NCBI GenBank assembly: GCA_020002185.1
Contig: CM034535.1
Span: forward strand, 63,862,841 to 63,926,840
DNA length: 64,000 nucleotides
Direction of reading: 5' to 3'
Source: Paraescarpia echinospica
Lineage: Eukaryota; Annelida; Polychaeta; Sabellida; Siboglinidae
Of the stretch, positions 34,489-44,530 are shown piece after piece. The notes below the pieces were generated by a model. That model did no database searches and was not told where the DNA came from. It saw only the letters and a list, made by a program, of their open reading frames with translations. Each line of letters starts with the position of its first letter. Within the stretch, counting starts at the first letter, position 1. The position numbers and the translations under genes are program-made.

Positions 34489-35745
34489 CTAGTTTAAATA
34501 GATGCAGCCTGTCCCACTGTCAACAGATTGCAGCAAGTTCTCTGAGAAAACTGCTGCCCCCTTTCCACTTAGATGTAGGCCATCTCTCATGTACATATCT
34601 TCCCTCCCAACAAAGTATCCCCATAAATCTACGAATCCCACCCCCTCTTCTTTACACATCTGCTCAACTAGTGCGTTGATCGCCATCCTCTTGCAGTTTC
34701 TATATGTCGGCCCCATTCATCCCATTACTGGCAAAATTCCTGAGAGGATAATCTGTTCTACTCTTGTCTTCTTTAACTTCTTCACTAACTGTCTGTACTT
34801 CTGTCTTCTTTAACTTCTTCACTAACTGTCTGTACTTCTGAACTATCCCAGTTGTTCCCTCCCTCTCTGCGTTATTTGTCCCTACATGTACTAGTATAGA
34901 CCCTCCCTTGCCATGCCCCAGTACCTTCTCTACCCTTTCAGTTACATGTTCTATCCTAGCCCCCGGTAGACAAACAACGACGTCCTCCCCCTCGCTTAGA
35001 GTCTTATCTGTCTTTCTCATAATCGAATCGCCCATAAACACCCTCTCTTTCCTCATTGCCCCCTCAATCACTGCCTCAGTGTAGCTCTTTCTACGGTTTG
35101 CATCTGTCTGGTTGTAATCTTGTTCCCCTGTCTTCTGCTCTCCCGTCACAATCTCGTCCGTTCCATTCTTTCCTGACGCTGTTTCTCTTGTCACCTTTCT
35201 TCCTGTCATCGTCCCTCCCGACTTCTCTTCTGTCACATGTTCTCTCACTTCCTTTCTTCCCGTCATCTTTCCTCCCATTGCATTTCCTTCTCTCCTCTCC
35301 CGTCTCTTTTTCCCTCCTACCTCTTTCTCTACGGTCACTTTCTCTCCTGCCACCTTCACACCTGTCACATTTCCTGCCGTCGATCCTCCACTTTCTTCCC
35401 CTCCGATCACCTTCCCTCCTCTCAGTCTCCTTTCCTCGTCTTGTTGCCACTACTCTGCTCCTTCAGTTTCACAGTATTCCCAACTTTATCCCTGTCGTCT
35501 CTCTCCATTCCATCTGTCTCCTTGCTGATTCTCATCTCCATCCCCTTCACAATATCTACCAACCTAGCTACCTCTTTCTCCAGACATTTCACCTTCCAAC
35601 ATCCCACGCACTGAAAGGTGAATCCCTCTTCCTTGGTTTCTGTCCATGACTTCGTACAGCCGGACAAGGCAAAATCCACCCAACTGTGGCAGTCGTCGCA
35701 CACCAAGTGTCTCTTTGCCTTGACTTGCCGCTTGCAAGGCGCCAT
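34489..35745 (-). pseudogene. LINE ORF1: PHD-like finger, coiled coil, SGNH esterase
   Basis: Minus strand, in three frames. 35422-35745: Cys-rich PHD-like finger (CDDCHSW, then C..FQCVGC) followed by a short coiled coil (CLEKEVARLVDIVKGMEMRI). 34700-35410: a Gly/Glu/Lys/Thr-rich linker of short repeats, then SGNH block I (VFMGDSIMR) and block III (HVGTNN). 34489-34716: FVDLWGYF and the block V catalytic pair (DGLHLSGKG). ORF1 proteins bind element RNA; the esterase role is not settled. An exact 37-bp tandem duplication at 34765-34838 lies between block III and block V and accounts for one frame break. Confidence 0.85.
34765..34838 (-). repeat. Exact 37-bp tandem duplication inside LINE ORF1
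   Basis: Positions 34765-34801 and 34802-34838 are identical. As 37 is not a multiple of three, the duplication shifts the reading frame. Confidence 0.95.
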
Positions 35746-35760
35746 ATCAGAATTTATTTA

Positions 35761-36311
35761 ATAATAATAATCTAATTAGCTATTTAAAATAGTTTTGTCA
35801 ACTGTGTTTACACTATTCACTGTCTATGTAGTCTTTAAGAAGACTGTTTTCTGTGCACAAATGTTACACTTTTCGTAAGATTGCGTACGCTAGACTGCCT
35901 TATTTATTTAGGTTATACAGCGCCCTAGCGAATAAGAGAGACACTAGCTACATAAACTTAGTTCGCCCGATTATCGCAAATGCTTAATTTTAACAACAAA
36001 GCTACCTTATCAAAATGTCTAGCAGGTACTGACTTACACATATATTATCTTATGTAGGTAGTTTATGGTTGTTACTTTATCACCTATATATTCTACCACA
36101 TAACGAGGTTTGTTAAATCTTGTTTACAAACTTATCGTAGCCGTAAGCTAACGTACCCTATTATCACTCACTAGACTAAAGTGTCCTAAAATACTTTATC
36201 TAACTAACTTTAAGCACAACTGCTACTCAATATATGTTTACTGCTACTTTATGAATGATATTAAGGCAAGTATAATACTTATCAATCAATAATTCCACTT
36301 GCTTATGAACT
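35761..36311. other. Possible LINE 5' UTR and flank
   Basis: AT-rich, no gene. Some of this probably belongs to the LINE 5' UTR, but no second copy exists in the window to set the border. Confidence 0.35.
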
Positions 36312-38221
36312 TTGATACACCACCAATTTCAACGATCTATCTCCGCCAAATATAGCCTCGAAGTTGGCGCCTTTGAAAGCCAATTTTCCTCATATCTTAA
36401 GAATTCTGTGAAAGGTGACGGTGGGGCTGTGGGTCTGACTGAGAAACCTACAGCACTGCGGGGTTGGATGATTTCTGATCCTGAAAGACCATGTCTGTGT
36501 GGAGAGTTCGTGGTCTCAACCGAGAAGAGAAAGAAAACAGACTTCCGGCATCGCGAGCAGAGGAAACATGCAGCCGGCATTCGGATGAGATGTCAAGTCA
36601 TTAACTGATGTCATAGAAGAGATGGGAAATCCATTCGCTGAGAACAGCAGGGATTTGCTTGTACTGGGTAGCAGGGACCTTGCAGATCCAGCTGTGATCG
36701 ACACTTTGCGTCAGATTATAATCTCTCGGGAAAGAACAGTATGACACCTACGTCGCCAAGCGGCTTGTCAACCAAACACGGCCTATTACAGATCCAATCA
36801 AGAGAAACAACCTGCCACTGTTCAGCCGGCGTCCAGTGCGGGAGAAATCAAAACCACAACTACAGCTGTCATCACACAAGAGTGACTGTTCTCTTTTCTC
36901 CAGGCTGCATTTTGCGACGCAAATACGTAATGGTAATCTGGATCAGTTCTTGCAGCATGAAAACCAGGCGTATCCACCAGCGTTATTACAAATGGACAAA
37001 CTGTGAACTGGGACAACGTCTGATCTGGTCGACTGCTTATAAGACCTCGTTCCTGTACAAGACGATTCCCCCACTCTTACCGTACAAGTCGTCATTATTG
37101 ATGGAGCTGCAATAGTTAACATACTTCGACCGGGTTTTGCAAAGACATTCTCTGATTATGCGACACAAGTGTTCCTGCCATACATCACATCACAATTGCA
37201 ACATGTGAGCAGTTTAAATGTTGTTTGGGACGAGTATCTCACAGATAGATTGAAGGCTGAAACACGAACTAAGAGTCGGAAAGGAGTCCGCAGACGCGTA
37301 GAGCCATCCAGCACAATTCCTGGAAACTGGCTGGAGTTTCCCCGCATTGACGACAACAAGATCGAGTTGTTTTCGGTTTTGGCGACTAGTACAGCAACCA
37401 TTGCCACCAACAAACAAGTCATCAGCACACATCACACTGATGTGTTGTGTACTCAGCCCCGATATGTATCATGTCTTACTCCGTGCACTCGTGAGGAAGC
37501 AGATACAAGAATCCTACTCCACCTGGAAGATGCTGTGAAGCAAGGGTATGACACGGTGTCCATTCGCACAGTTGATACGAATGTGGTAGTTCTTGCAGGG
37601 ACATCAGCCCAGCGCCTCAACATCACCGAACTGTGGATTGCTTTTGGTGCTGGGAAGAACTTTCGGTTCTTACCGGCCCACGAGATGGCCAAAGCACTGG
37701 GTCCTCATTGTTGTGTTGCCTTGCCAATGTGTCATGTTTTCACTGGTTACGACATGGAGTCATGTTTTGTAGACAGGGGCAAACGAACTGCATTGGGATA
37801 CGTGGAGTGACGATGTCACGCCGGCTTTCCGTGGCATGGCTGCTACTCCGGATCAATTTGTGGTCCTGTTGTACAACGATACCAGCAGCCAGAAATTTGT
37901 CAATGGAGCGAGGAAGCAGCTGTTCACATCTTCCTCTGATACAAGCAACATTTACCCAGCACACCAACGGGCTGCTTACCAAGCCGGTCACTGCTGGGAA
38001 CAAACGATGATCGCGGCTCCTGAGTGAATGGGGATGGAACAGGAATGAAAACGGCGGCTGGAAAATATGATGGACAACTCTTCCAGAAGCGACACAAGCT
38101 TGCCGAGAACTACTGCGCTGTGGTTGCAAGAGGGTATGCATAGGACTATGCAAGTGCCTCAAGGCAGGACTTCAGTGCACTGCACTTTGCTACTGTGGTG
38201 GACTGTATGCTCCTAGCTAAC
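36312..38221 (+). pseudogene. Decayed transposon-type gene, PIN/FEN-like pattern with Cys-rich tail
   Basis: A long protein in at least four frames. Recognisable parts in order: GLTEKPTALRGWM (36434-); EEMGNPFAEN (about 36620); RLVNQTRPITDPIKRNNLPL (36760-); a block ending HENQAYPPALLQMD (36955-); the 213-codon open stretch 37169-37810 with KGVRRRVEPSSTIPGNWLEF, EEADTRILLHLEDA, RTVDTNVVVLAG and LPMCHVFTGYDMESCF; then, after a frameshift, 37836-38027 and a Cys-rich C-terminus (CRELLRCGCKRV, CKCLKAGLQC). I recognise this as a repetitive uncharacterised family common in aquatic invertebrate genomes. The spacing E-x-D, D-T-x, G-x-D resembles PIN/FEN nucleases; this is inference. Stops and frameshifts make it inactive. 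Confidence 0.7.
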
Positions 38222-38609
38222 GTGTGACACACTAAACATTGGGACGTGCAGTAACTGGGAACTGCCACATTTGGCATAGAACGTTTCTGTCGTGGACAAT
38301 GTGTACACAGTTATCATTTGAAATACACACAATCGTTACATGCATACTGAAATGTTACACACGACGTAGTAAGTTTTTGCAATGGATTGTTTCTGCTGAC
38401 AAGTAAGTTTCTGCTGTGGGCTATTTCTGCTGACAACATGTCACAAAACATTGTATCAAATACTTATATTCCCATTGTTGTACTTTATAAAATATACAAT
38501 GTATTAAGCTTGAGTGACATTTTGAGGGTAACATAAACTTTAATACCATAAAAATAGGAAGGAATGGAACGAGCTTTGATAACCCTATTATGGATTTAAC
38601 TTAGCGGAT
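38222..38609. other. Intergenic, no gene recognised
   Basis: AT-rich flank of the decayed gene. TTCTGCTG-type blocks repeat near 38390-38430. Confidence 0.35.
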
Positions 38610-38624
38610 TATATGTAAAATGTC

Positions 38625-38710
38625 ATTGATGGCGGCCAGTTTGAAAAATAGCCGCCATTTTGGAAAACATGGCTGATACGAATGTCCGACAAGATCAAAA
38701 GTAGCAACTG
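38625..38710 (+). repeat. GGCGGCCA inverted-block repeat, second copy
   Basis: GATGGCGGCCAG, then TAGCCGCCATTTTGG, then GAATGTCCGACAAGATCAAAAG, related to the minus-strand repeat at 31070-31500. It lies at the left side of the ISL2EU-like element and could be part of its terminal region. Confidence 0.5.
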
Positions 38711-39321
38711 AGTTGGAAAGGGCAACTAGGGAGCAAGTGAATAACAAGCAGTGGAGGCATGTCAGACTGTATTATCTGACTTCATCAAACTTTGGTGCCA
38801 TCTGCAAGGCCACGGTGAGGAGAGATATGGAATCACTTAAACTTTTGTAGACATTAGAACACCAGCTGTATTGCATGGCCGTACGTACGAGAATGTGGCA
38901 GTGGAATAATTTGTTTAAAGTTCAGACTCAGGCATGTGGCATATTTGTGAGCCAGGTTCATCCTGTACTTGCTGCCTCACCTGACAGAGTAATCGACACA
39001 TACACAATTTTGGAAGTTAAATGTTTTTATACAGCAAGGGAAAATATAATTTCTCCCTTAACAGTTCCTTACCCGAAAGAGGCTAATGGGTCTCTTTATT
39101 TACAAGAAAACCATGACTATTACTACAAAATCCAAGGGCAACTGTTTTGTTCAAACATATCAGAGTGTTTGCTTGTTGTATATACCTTCAAGGGACTGTT
39201 CATGCTAACAGTGCATAGCAATGAAACATTCATGGAGACCATGGTGAAAACACTACTAGAATGTTATTCTTCTCATTTCAAGTCTGCAATCATAAATAAG
39301 TTCCTGTATAATAATTATTAA
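38700..39321 (+). pseudogene. YqaJ-like nuclease of an ISL2EU-type element
   Basis: An N-terminal part (ELERATREQVNNKQWRHVR and on to SSNFGAICKAT) is followed by frame breaks around 38.85-38.92 kb. The 148-codon stretch 38875-39321 then holds the conserved core: CGIFVSQVHPVLAASPDRV, ILEVKC and YYYKIQGQL. These give the PD-(D/E)xK pattern: Asp37, Glu47, Lys49 and Gln88 of that stretch. YqaJ nucleases are alkaline-exonuclease-like proteins often carried by metazoan ISL2EU transposons. The tail-to-tail transposase at 39680-41314 supports that assignment. The broken N-terminus makes this copy a pseudogene. Confidence 0.75.
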
Positions 39322-39384
39322 CAATATTCATTTTAATGCAAGTCTGTGAGAGGTCCAACCTGAATTTAACCTAAAAGGTAAAAA

Positions 39385-39475
39385 AAGGTAAGTTCTTATA
39401 TAGCGCGGTATCCGGTCATGTATACAGCTGAGTAAACTGACGCAATGTGGAGTAAAAAAAAAATGTCCAAGCTCC
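39385..39475 (-). mobile_element. SINE/LINE 3'-tail fragment
   Basis: On the minus strand CCGGATACCGCGCTATATAAG matches the tail of the SINE at 30979-31008 (TGGATACTGCGCTATTATATAAG). Only the tail is recognisable. Confidence 0.5.
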
Positions 39476-39679
39476 AGAGCTCCAGAAACATAATACAGAG
39501 GAGTCAGTATGTTTATGCTTTGGGAAACATGATAAGAATATTTACATTATTCAAACATTCCTTGGCACAATGTTGGCTCTGAAGTTACACAAGTAGAGAC
39601 ACACTTGTATTATCTGTTCTGTGTTGCCAGTACAGACTCAGTGTTATTTACTAAGTGTTATTCATAGGATCCTTTAACA

Positions 39680-41314
39680 TTTTATAGGTCTTTGCAAGTC
39701 CTATCATGCGCTCTACATGAACTCTTGCCGGCAATTTTGCGATCATGCAACACAGTTGTACCGGACAGTCTGTTCATCTTCCGAAAGAAGGTTGGAATGT
39801 TAATGTTAACCATGTAACTCTCAAATAGATCTTGAACATTAAACCCTTTGTCCTGCTGTCTCTAGGGTCACACTTCCGCATCATGTTGGCTCTCTCACCA
39901 ATCTGACGATCACTGATTGATCCACCATATGCAGGTGATACATAGGATACAATACCTCCAGGTGAAGCCCTACTAAAACTTTGACGGTATTCTTGTTGTT
40001 ATAGGTAGAAAATGTAGCTTGTTGCACTAATGGTTCTTTTGATAGGACGCTGTACCGTGAATAGTAAGTCTTGTCGAAGGGAATATATCCTTAAAGTTAG
40101 TTGGTGAGAATTGGGACGGCCACCAATCTGTTTCCCCCACTGGCAAACCATGACATTTATCCAAGTAATAAAAATATTTGACACAGTGGCCTCAGTTATA
40201 CCAACAATTCTACTCAGTTCAAAGTTAGTTTTGTGCTGGCGCATCTTAACAAGAGTAACAAAGAATTGATCTTTACCTTGAATTTACCTTGAATCCTCCT
40301 CTTCTACGTAGTAGTCAAAGAGTTGACGAGGAAGGGAGTCAAACGTTGACACGTGTAATCCTCCGCCCTACTGCGTAAATATTTGTCAATGTGTCCCTTG
40401 AACTGGTTGATGTTTTTGGACATCACTGCTGCTTCCGGAAGTCTATTCCAGTCGTTAACTATCCTTTGAGTAAAGGAGTACATACGTATATATAATCTTG
40501 AGTGCACTTTGGTTATTTATCTTCCCACGATATAGATGGTATAACACCATGATACTAACGTAGGTTATATGCTGCAGGGCCAAGTGATTGTAAAACAAAA
40601 AGAAACTTTTCGAAATGTTTCAGGCCTGTATAAAAATGCTTTCCTTCATGATCGTGAGCGAACTTCCTTGCACTCCACATCATCGAGTCACTGGGTTGTG
40701 TTGTTGTACTGGCAGTGCAGACTCTAGGTGTCTGTGTAGAGGTGTCACGTGGGACCTATGTGCAAATATAAAAAAACAAAGTCAGATATCAAGTACTACC
40801 AATAAATATTATCAAATAAAATTGTCAGTCCTTTTAATCCAGTTTATAAAGAAAATCACTCATCAAGCCTACCTCTGAATATTGTCGAAGAAATTTATGT
40901 GATGATGTTTTTATGACTAGTACAGTAATGAATAATCTGCACCCTTGTTCATGATAATTATATTCAAAACATATTAAGACAGGAGTTTTATATTGTGAGC
41001 CTTGTATAGTGCTGGTGCGTGTTACAGGCCCAAGTAGCTATACATGTGACATTCAATGAAGATATGTGCTATTTTCAATTGTTAATAAACAGTAATGCTG
41101 CCCACCTGATACATGTTGTATGTCTTCCGTACTGACTGTCTCTTCGGCACATACGTCACTCAATGCTGACAGTCTTTGTTCTCCAGCTTCTGTCTCTAGC
41201 TGCAACCGTTTTCTCGCCCTTAACACCCGGCTGACAGCTGCTGCTGGTGTGGGGGTTTTTGACCAAAGAAATAGAGATCTGTCTTCTTCAGTCTCTTGAA
41301 CGGAGGTGTTTTTC
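39680..41314 (-). pseudogene. ISL2EU-type DDE transposase, interrupted
   Basis: Minus strand. Exon-like block 41106-41314 (acceptor TTATCCAG, donor ATCAG|GTGGGC) with a TPAAAVSRVLRARKRLQLET segment. Block from 40755 downward (acceptor TTTGCACATAG) with KFAHDHEGKHFYTGLKHFEK. Then, after a LINE insertion at 40262-40520, FFVTLVKMRQHKTNFELS and an HTH part (ELSRIVGITEATVSNIFITW), followed by broken pieces of the DDE_Tnp_4 catalytic domain (NNKNTVKVLVG; a GGSISDRQI-like block; FNVQDL; NIPTFF; VHVERMIG-like) in shifting frames down to 39680. Transposase and YqaJ gene converge. Confidence 0.72.
40262..40520 (-). mobile_element. LINE RT C-terminal fragment inserted in the transposase
   Basis: Minus strand. 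YSFTQRIVNDWNRLPEAAV, then a NINQFKGHIDKYL block: the C-terminal end of a CR1-like RT, but of a lineage different from copies A-C (compare SFSQRTVNEWNRLSPDCV). Its 3' end has the short repeat TTTACCTTGAA twice. It separates the ISWEDK and KDQFFVTLVK pieces of the transposase, so it inserted after that transposon. Confidence 0.75.
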
Positions 41315-42039
41315 CTGGATAAAGGAGGAAAATAAATTCAATGGATATGGATGGGTTATTTATTAAATAACTTCAATATTAAAATAAGATTATTGGCAGA
41401 TTCATGGGGGAATTTTCACGTGGGAGACAAGGGAAATTTGATAAACTGGCGGCAAAATGTGTGAGGCAGGAGATCGGGGTTAAAAATGTTGGAGGTAGTA
41501 TTCCCATCATCTAGATTGGAAGGTACGAATCCATTTTCTTGAAAAGGGGGCAATATTTCAATGATAACGGTCTGTGAAAAGGGTAGGACTTTAAGCTTCA
41601 CTTCAGCCAAGTGCCACCACGCCCCGAGTGCATGACAGGTGTGTCAACCCCTCCCCAGCTAGTTGTTAATGTGTTTATTAGTTTGGTTCATTTTTAAATG
41701 AGTCCCTTTGCTCTGATGTACTTCGCATGTTAATTATAGCCCTGAAAGAGAGCAGTTTTTTTATAAAATACATTTTAAAACATTTTTTGTCAAAATAAAT
41801 TAAATTATTAAAATAAGAAATAGACACATCTACCGTTACGCATGCGCATATATGATACCACTCCCCACGACGTCTGTAATTTATATTGATCAATAGATCA
41901 CAAGCCAAGTTGTATTATGTCCTTCAGCAATACGTTTCAATGACTAAACAATAAAATATGACTGTTTGCCCCAATGACAATGGTTTATTTTAGTGCAATG
42001 AATCACGTAGATTGACAGACCACGTAACAAGTCTAAAAG
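41315..42039. other. Intergenic, right flank of ISL2EU-like element
   Basis: No gene recognised. The right end of the transposon should lie here or just beyond, but no terminal inverted repeat was matched with confidence. Confidence 0.3.
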
Positions 42040-42180
42040 TATAATCGTCTCGGGAATTCTGGAACATCGCCCACAACTCGGCCCGAGCCAGCGCACGCGG
42101 GGGTGGGGCGGCGGCTCGGCATGTCCGCGGTTGATCCCGAGTGCCTCCGGGTTGCTTCACTTTCATATTTGTTGACATTG
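42040..42180 (-). promoter_or_regulatory. Local GC/CpG-rich island, possible first exon
   Basis: A GC-rich patch in otherwise AT-rich DNA, with many CpG. On the minus strand an ATG near 42178 opens 62 codons, including an Arg/Pro/Ala-rich part (RAAAPPPRALARAELWAMFQ). It could be the promoter and first exon of the transposase gene at lower coordinates, or an unrelated CpG island. No splice donor was assigned. Confidence 0.3.
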
Positions 42181-43608
42181 TTTAATCACAGAACTATATG
42201 CTAGTCGCGAAGTAGGTGATCATCACATTCCTAAGTTAAATTCAAATTTTATATTATATTGCAAAAAAGTAAGGGATACTTAAGTATTTGCAAGTGGTGT
42301 AGTTCGTTATGGGGCAGCGCAAGCTTGTTATAATGTAGTGCGCCATTGTAGTCATTTACAAAATGAGGTTATGATAGAAATTATCAATATCATTCCTGTT
42401 AATTTCCTAACTTATTCAAGGGCAGTGATGGCAGGTTTGGTGACACCCATCGTCTTGGACTGGAGGCGGACACTGATGGGTTGAACGTGCGCGATAATGT
42501 CACGGACTGTTGCGCTCTAGCTGTGGTAAAAAATATGCGCGAACGCAGCAAACGAAGCCAACCGGTTACAATGATACAGCTGGAAATTATGTCTAGGATT
42601 GACACGGCTAACACTTGAGTCTTTTTATTATCAGAAAGTTTACATAGTAATTAATTGTTTTATTGTATGTAGGGCCTGCACGCCTTATTTCGTCCGTCAT
42701 CATACTATTTGATATAAACAGGGGGCCTAAGACCCCCCTGGATCCGCTGCTGAAGGACATATAATACAAAGTATCTCATCATCACGCGTATTTTAAAAAG
42801 AGTTCCGCTAAACTTTATTTTTTATTGTTTAAATGAAATTATGCATCTAAATATCTGCTTCAGCGCAATAAGAGAAAATCATGATTCGTGTCAAGCCAGA
42901 GGACGAGTTTGCAGGTTTGTAAGAAATACAATTACTACACATCTTAATTGGTTGATTGTTGAGCATAGTCCTTTTATGTAGGTAGGTACCTCAATTAGCA
43001 TGCTAAAAATAAAAATAGCACCCGTAATTTACTTTTAACAGAGTTCTGATGAAAAACCAATAGCTATTTTTATATAGCCTTCTTTCAGTGTTCGTAATTG
43101 TTCTTTAATCAGTGTTAAATCATCGCTAACCCTTTCATCCACTAGAATTTAACATTTTACGTACGAGAACCAATGTCACTATGCAGTCAATTGGCGATAT
43201 CAAATTGAGTTATTCACATAAATCCTCAAGTCTAACGCTGTCCATGGTAATATGGAGATTAAGGGGAAGGTAGTGCTAGGTGATTGGTTGGTTAGACTCA
43301 CTGGAGGTTTTTCTCCGCATCAGTCACCTCTGACCGACTACAATTTAGAGTCATGTACATTTGGAGTAAACCTGGTTTCTTGTGTATTTGTTATCCCATG
43401 AGTATATAGCAGGATAATGTGAAATCCTGCTGCAAGGCTAAATGGATACAATGAGGGGGGTTCGCATCTTTGAGAATCATGGAACATTATTAAGATAAAC
43501 AATTAGGGGTTCACATCTTAAATATGTAATTTGAGAAGATGTGAACCCAGCGAACTCCCACGCTACGGGCTTGCTGTACTTAATTGCTCTCAATTCACAA
43601 GTCGGAAA
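42181..43608. other. Intergenic, no gene recognised
   Basis: Holds a GGGGGCCTAAGACCCCCC hairpin followed by TGGATCCGCTGCTG near 42721-42755, which resembles the CAGTGGCGGATCCAGGGGG ends of some hAT-type elements; no partner end was found. Also GGTTCACATCTTAAATATG / AAGATGTGAACCC, an inverted pair near 43510-43548. Confidence 0.35.
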
Positions 43609-43854
43609 AATAGATAATTAACTGGATAACAAAACCTATTTACTAAGATTGAAAAGCATTCTCGTTCTAAGTTTGAACGAATTTTTAAATGCTTAGTATG
43701 TGGAAGGTACACCATCTAACATCTACATTCGGTGGAACTGTATCTGTTGTCAAAACAAAATGACATTAGAAACTTATGCATGAGCACAAGTGCAATGATT
43801 ACTGTGATAACCTGTGCTCGCGGTTGTTGTAAACCAACCTGAATGATCATTGTG

Positions 43855-43858
<4 letters not shown>
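43609..43858 (-). repeat. Dispersed repeat, copy B
   Basis: Reverse complement of 1885-2140, bordered on its outer end by a GT microsatellite as copy A is by CA. A few small indels distinguish the two. Confidence 0.8.

Positions 43859-43948
<90 letters not shown>
43859..43948. repeat. (GT)n microsatellite, ~90 bp
   Basis: Pure GT run at the edge of dispersed repeat copy B. The Cys-Val repeat frame across it is not a gene. Confidence 0.97.
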
Positions 43949-44439
43949 TAATAAAATGAATGTGTTATTAAGTCGCGTACGATGTTATGTTGTTATTACG
44001 GTAGTTACTTGTGGTTTGAAGAATCGGGGAACACATAATAATATTCTCAGTCCTTGAAATTCCATGTTTTATTGGAATAGTCGTGTGTTTTACGCAAGTT
44101 GACCAAGAGGCAAACCTATGCATATCATAGAACAATGCATATTTTTGGAAAACGGTGTTTATTTCAATACACTCAACTTGAAAGGAGTATCTTATCGACA
44201 GCAGTCTTACATTTGCTTGAGATGCCATTAGGTAATTTAGATAAGGTATGCCAACTTAGACACGTTACAACAATTATCCAGGATGACAAAAATGGTAATC
44301 CGTCAAATCCCCCCTCCGGTTCAGGAACATTGAGCGATCGTTCGGGCAGTGTTGACAGAGGGTTAAGACAGTGTTGGTGGATAGTTCGAGCAGTGCTAGC
44401 AAATTGCAGTGACAATATCAGATGATGGCTGTGGGAGAT

Positions 44440-44530
44440 GTGGGCACTGTGTATGCTTTATCTCTGGTATAGTACCAATACATAAGAAAGGAAACCTGAC
44501 ACTTCCTGAAAACTATCACATAATCATCCA
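44440..44530 (+). mobile_element. Short LINE RT remnant
   Basis: Encodes SGIVPIHKKGNLTLPENYH, matching the RT block seen as VTPVHKK...NYRPI in other LINEs. Only about 30 codons are recognisable. The flanks 43949-44439 hold no recognised gene. Confidence 0.55.

Larger units (their letters stand above)
31518..35760 (-). mobile_element. CR1-like LINE copy C, nearly full length
   Basis: The most complete copy: the 3' end shared with other copies at 31518-31612, ORF2 (endonuclease, RT) at 31612-34324, ORF1 (PHD-like finger, coiled coil, SGNH esterase) at 34489-35745. A 5' UTR may extend to about 36.2 kb but its end cannot be fixed. CR1 and related families are known to carry esterase and PHD-like domains in ORF1. 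Both ORFs contain frameshifts, so the copy is inactive as it stands. Confidence 0.92.

Noticed and set aside
35056..35649. 197-codon Ser/Leu/Pro-rich plus-strand frame
   Set aside because: Antisense shadow of the Lys/Glu/Gly-rich linker of LINE ORF1.
42721..42755. hAT-type transposon end
   Set aside because: GGATCCGC..CTG with a G/C hairpin resembles such ends, but no partner inverted repeat or 8-bp duplication was found.
43863..44057. Cys-Val repeat protein frame
   Set aside because: Translation of the GT microsatellite.
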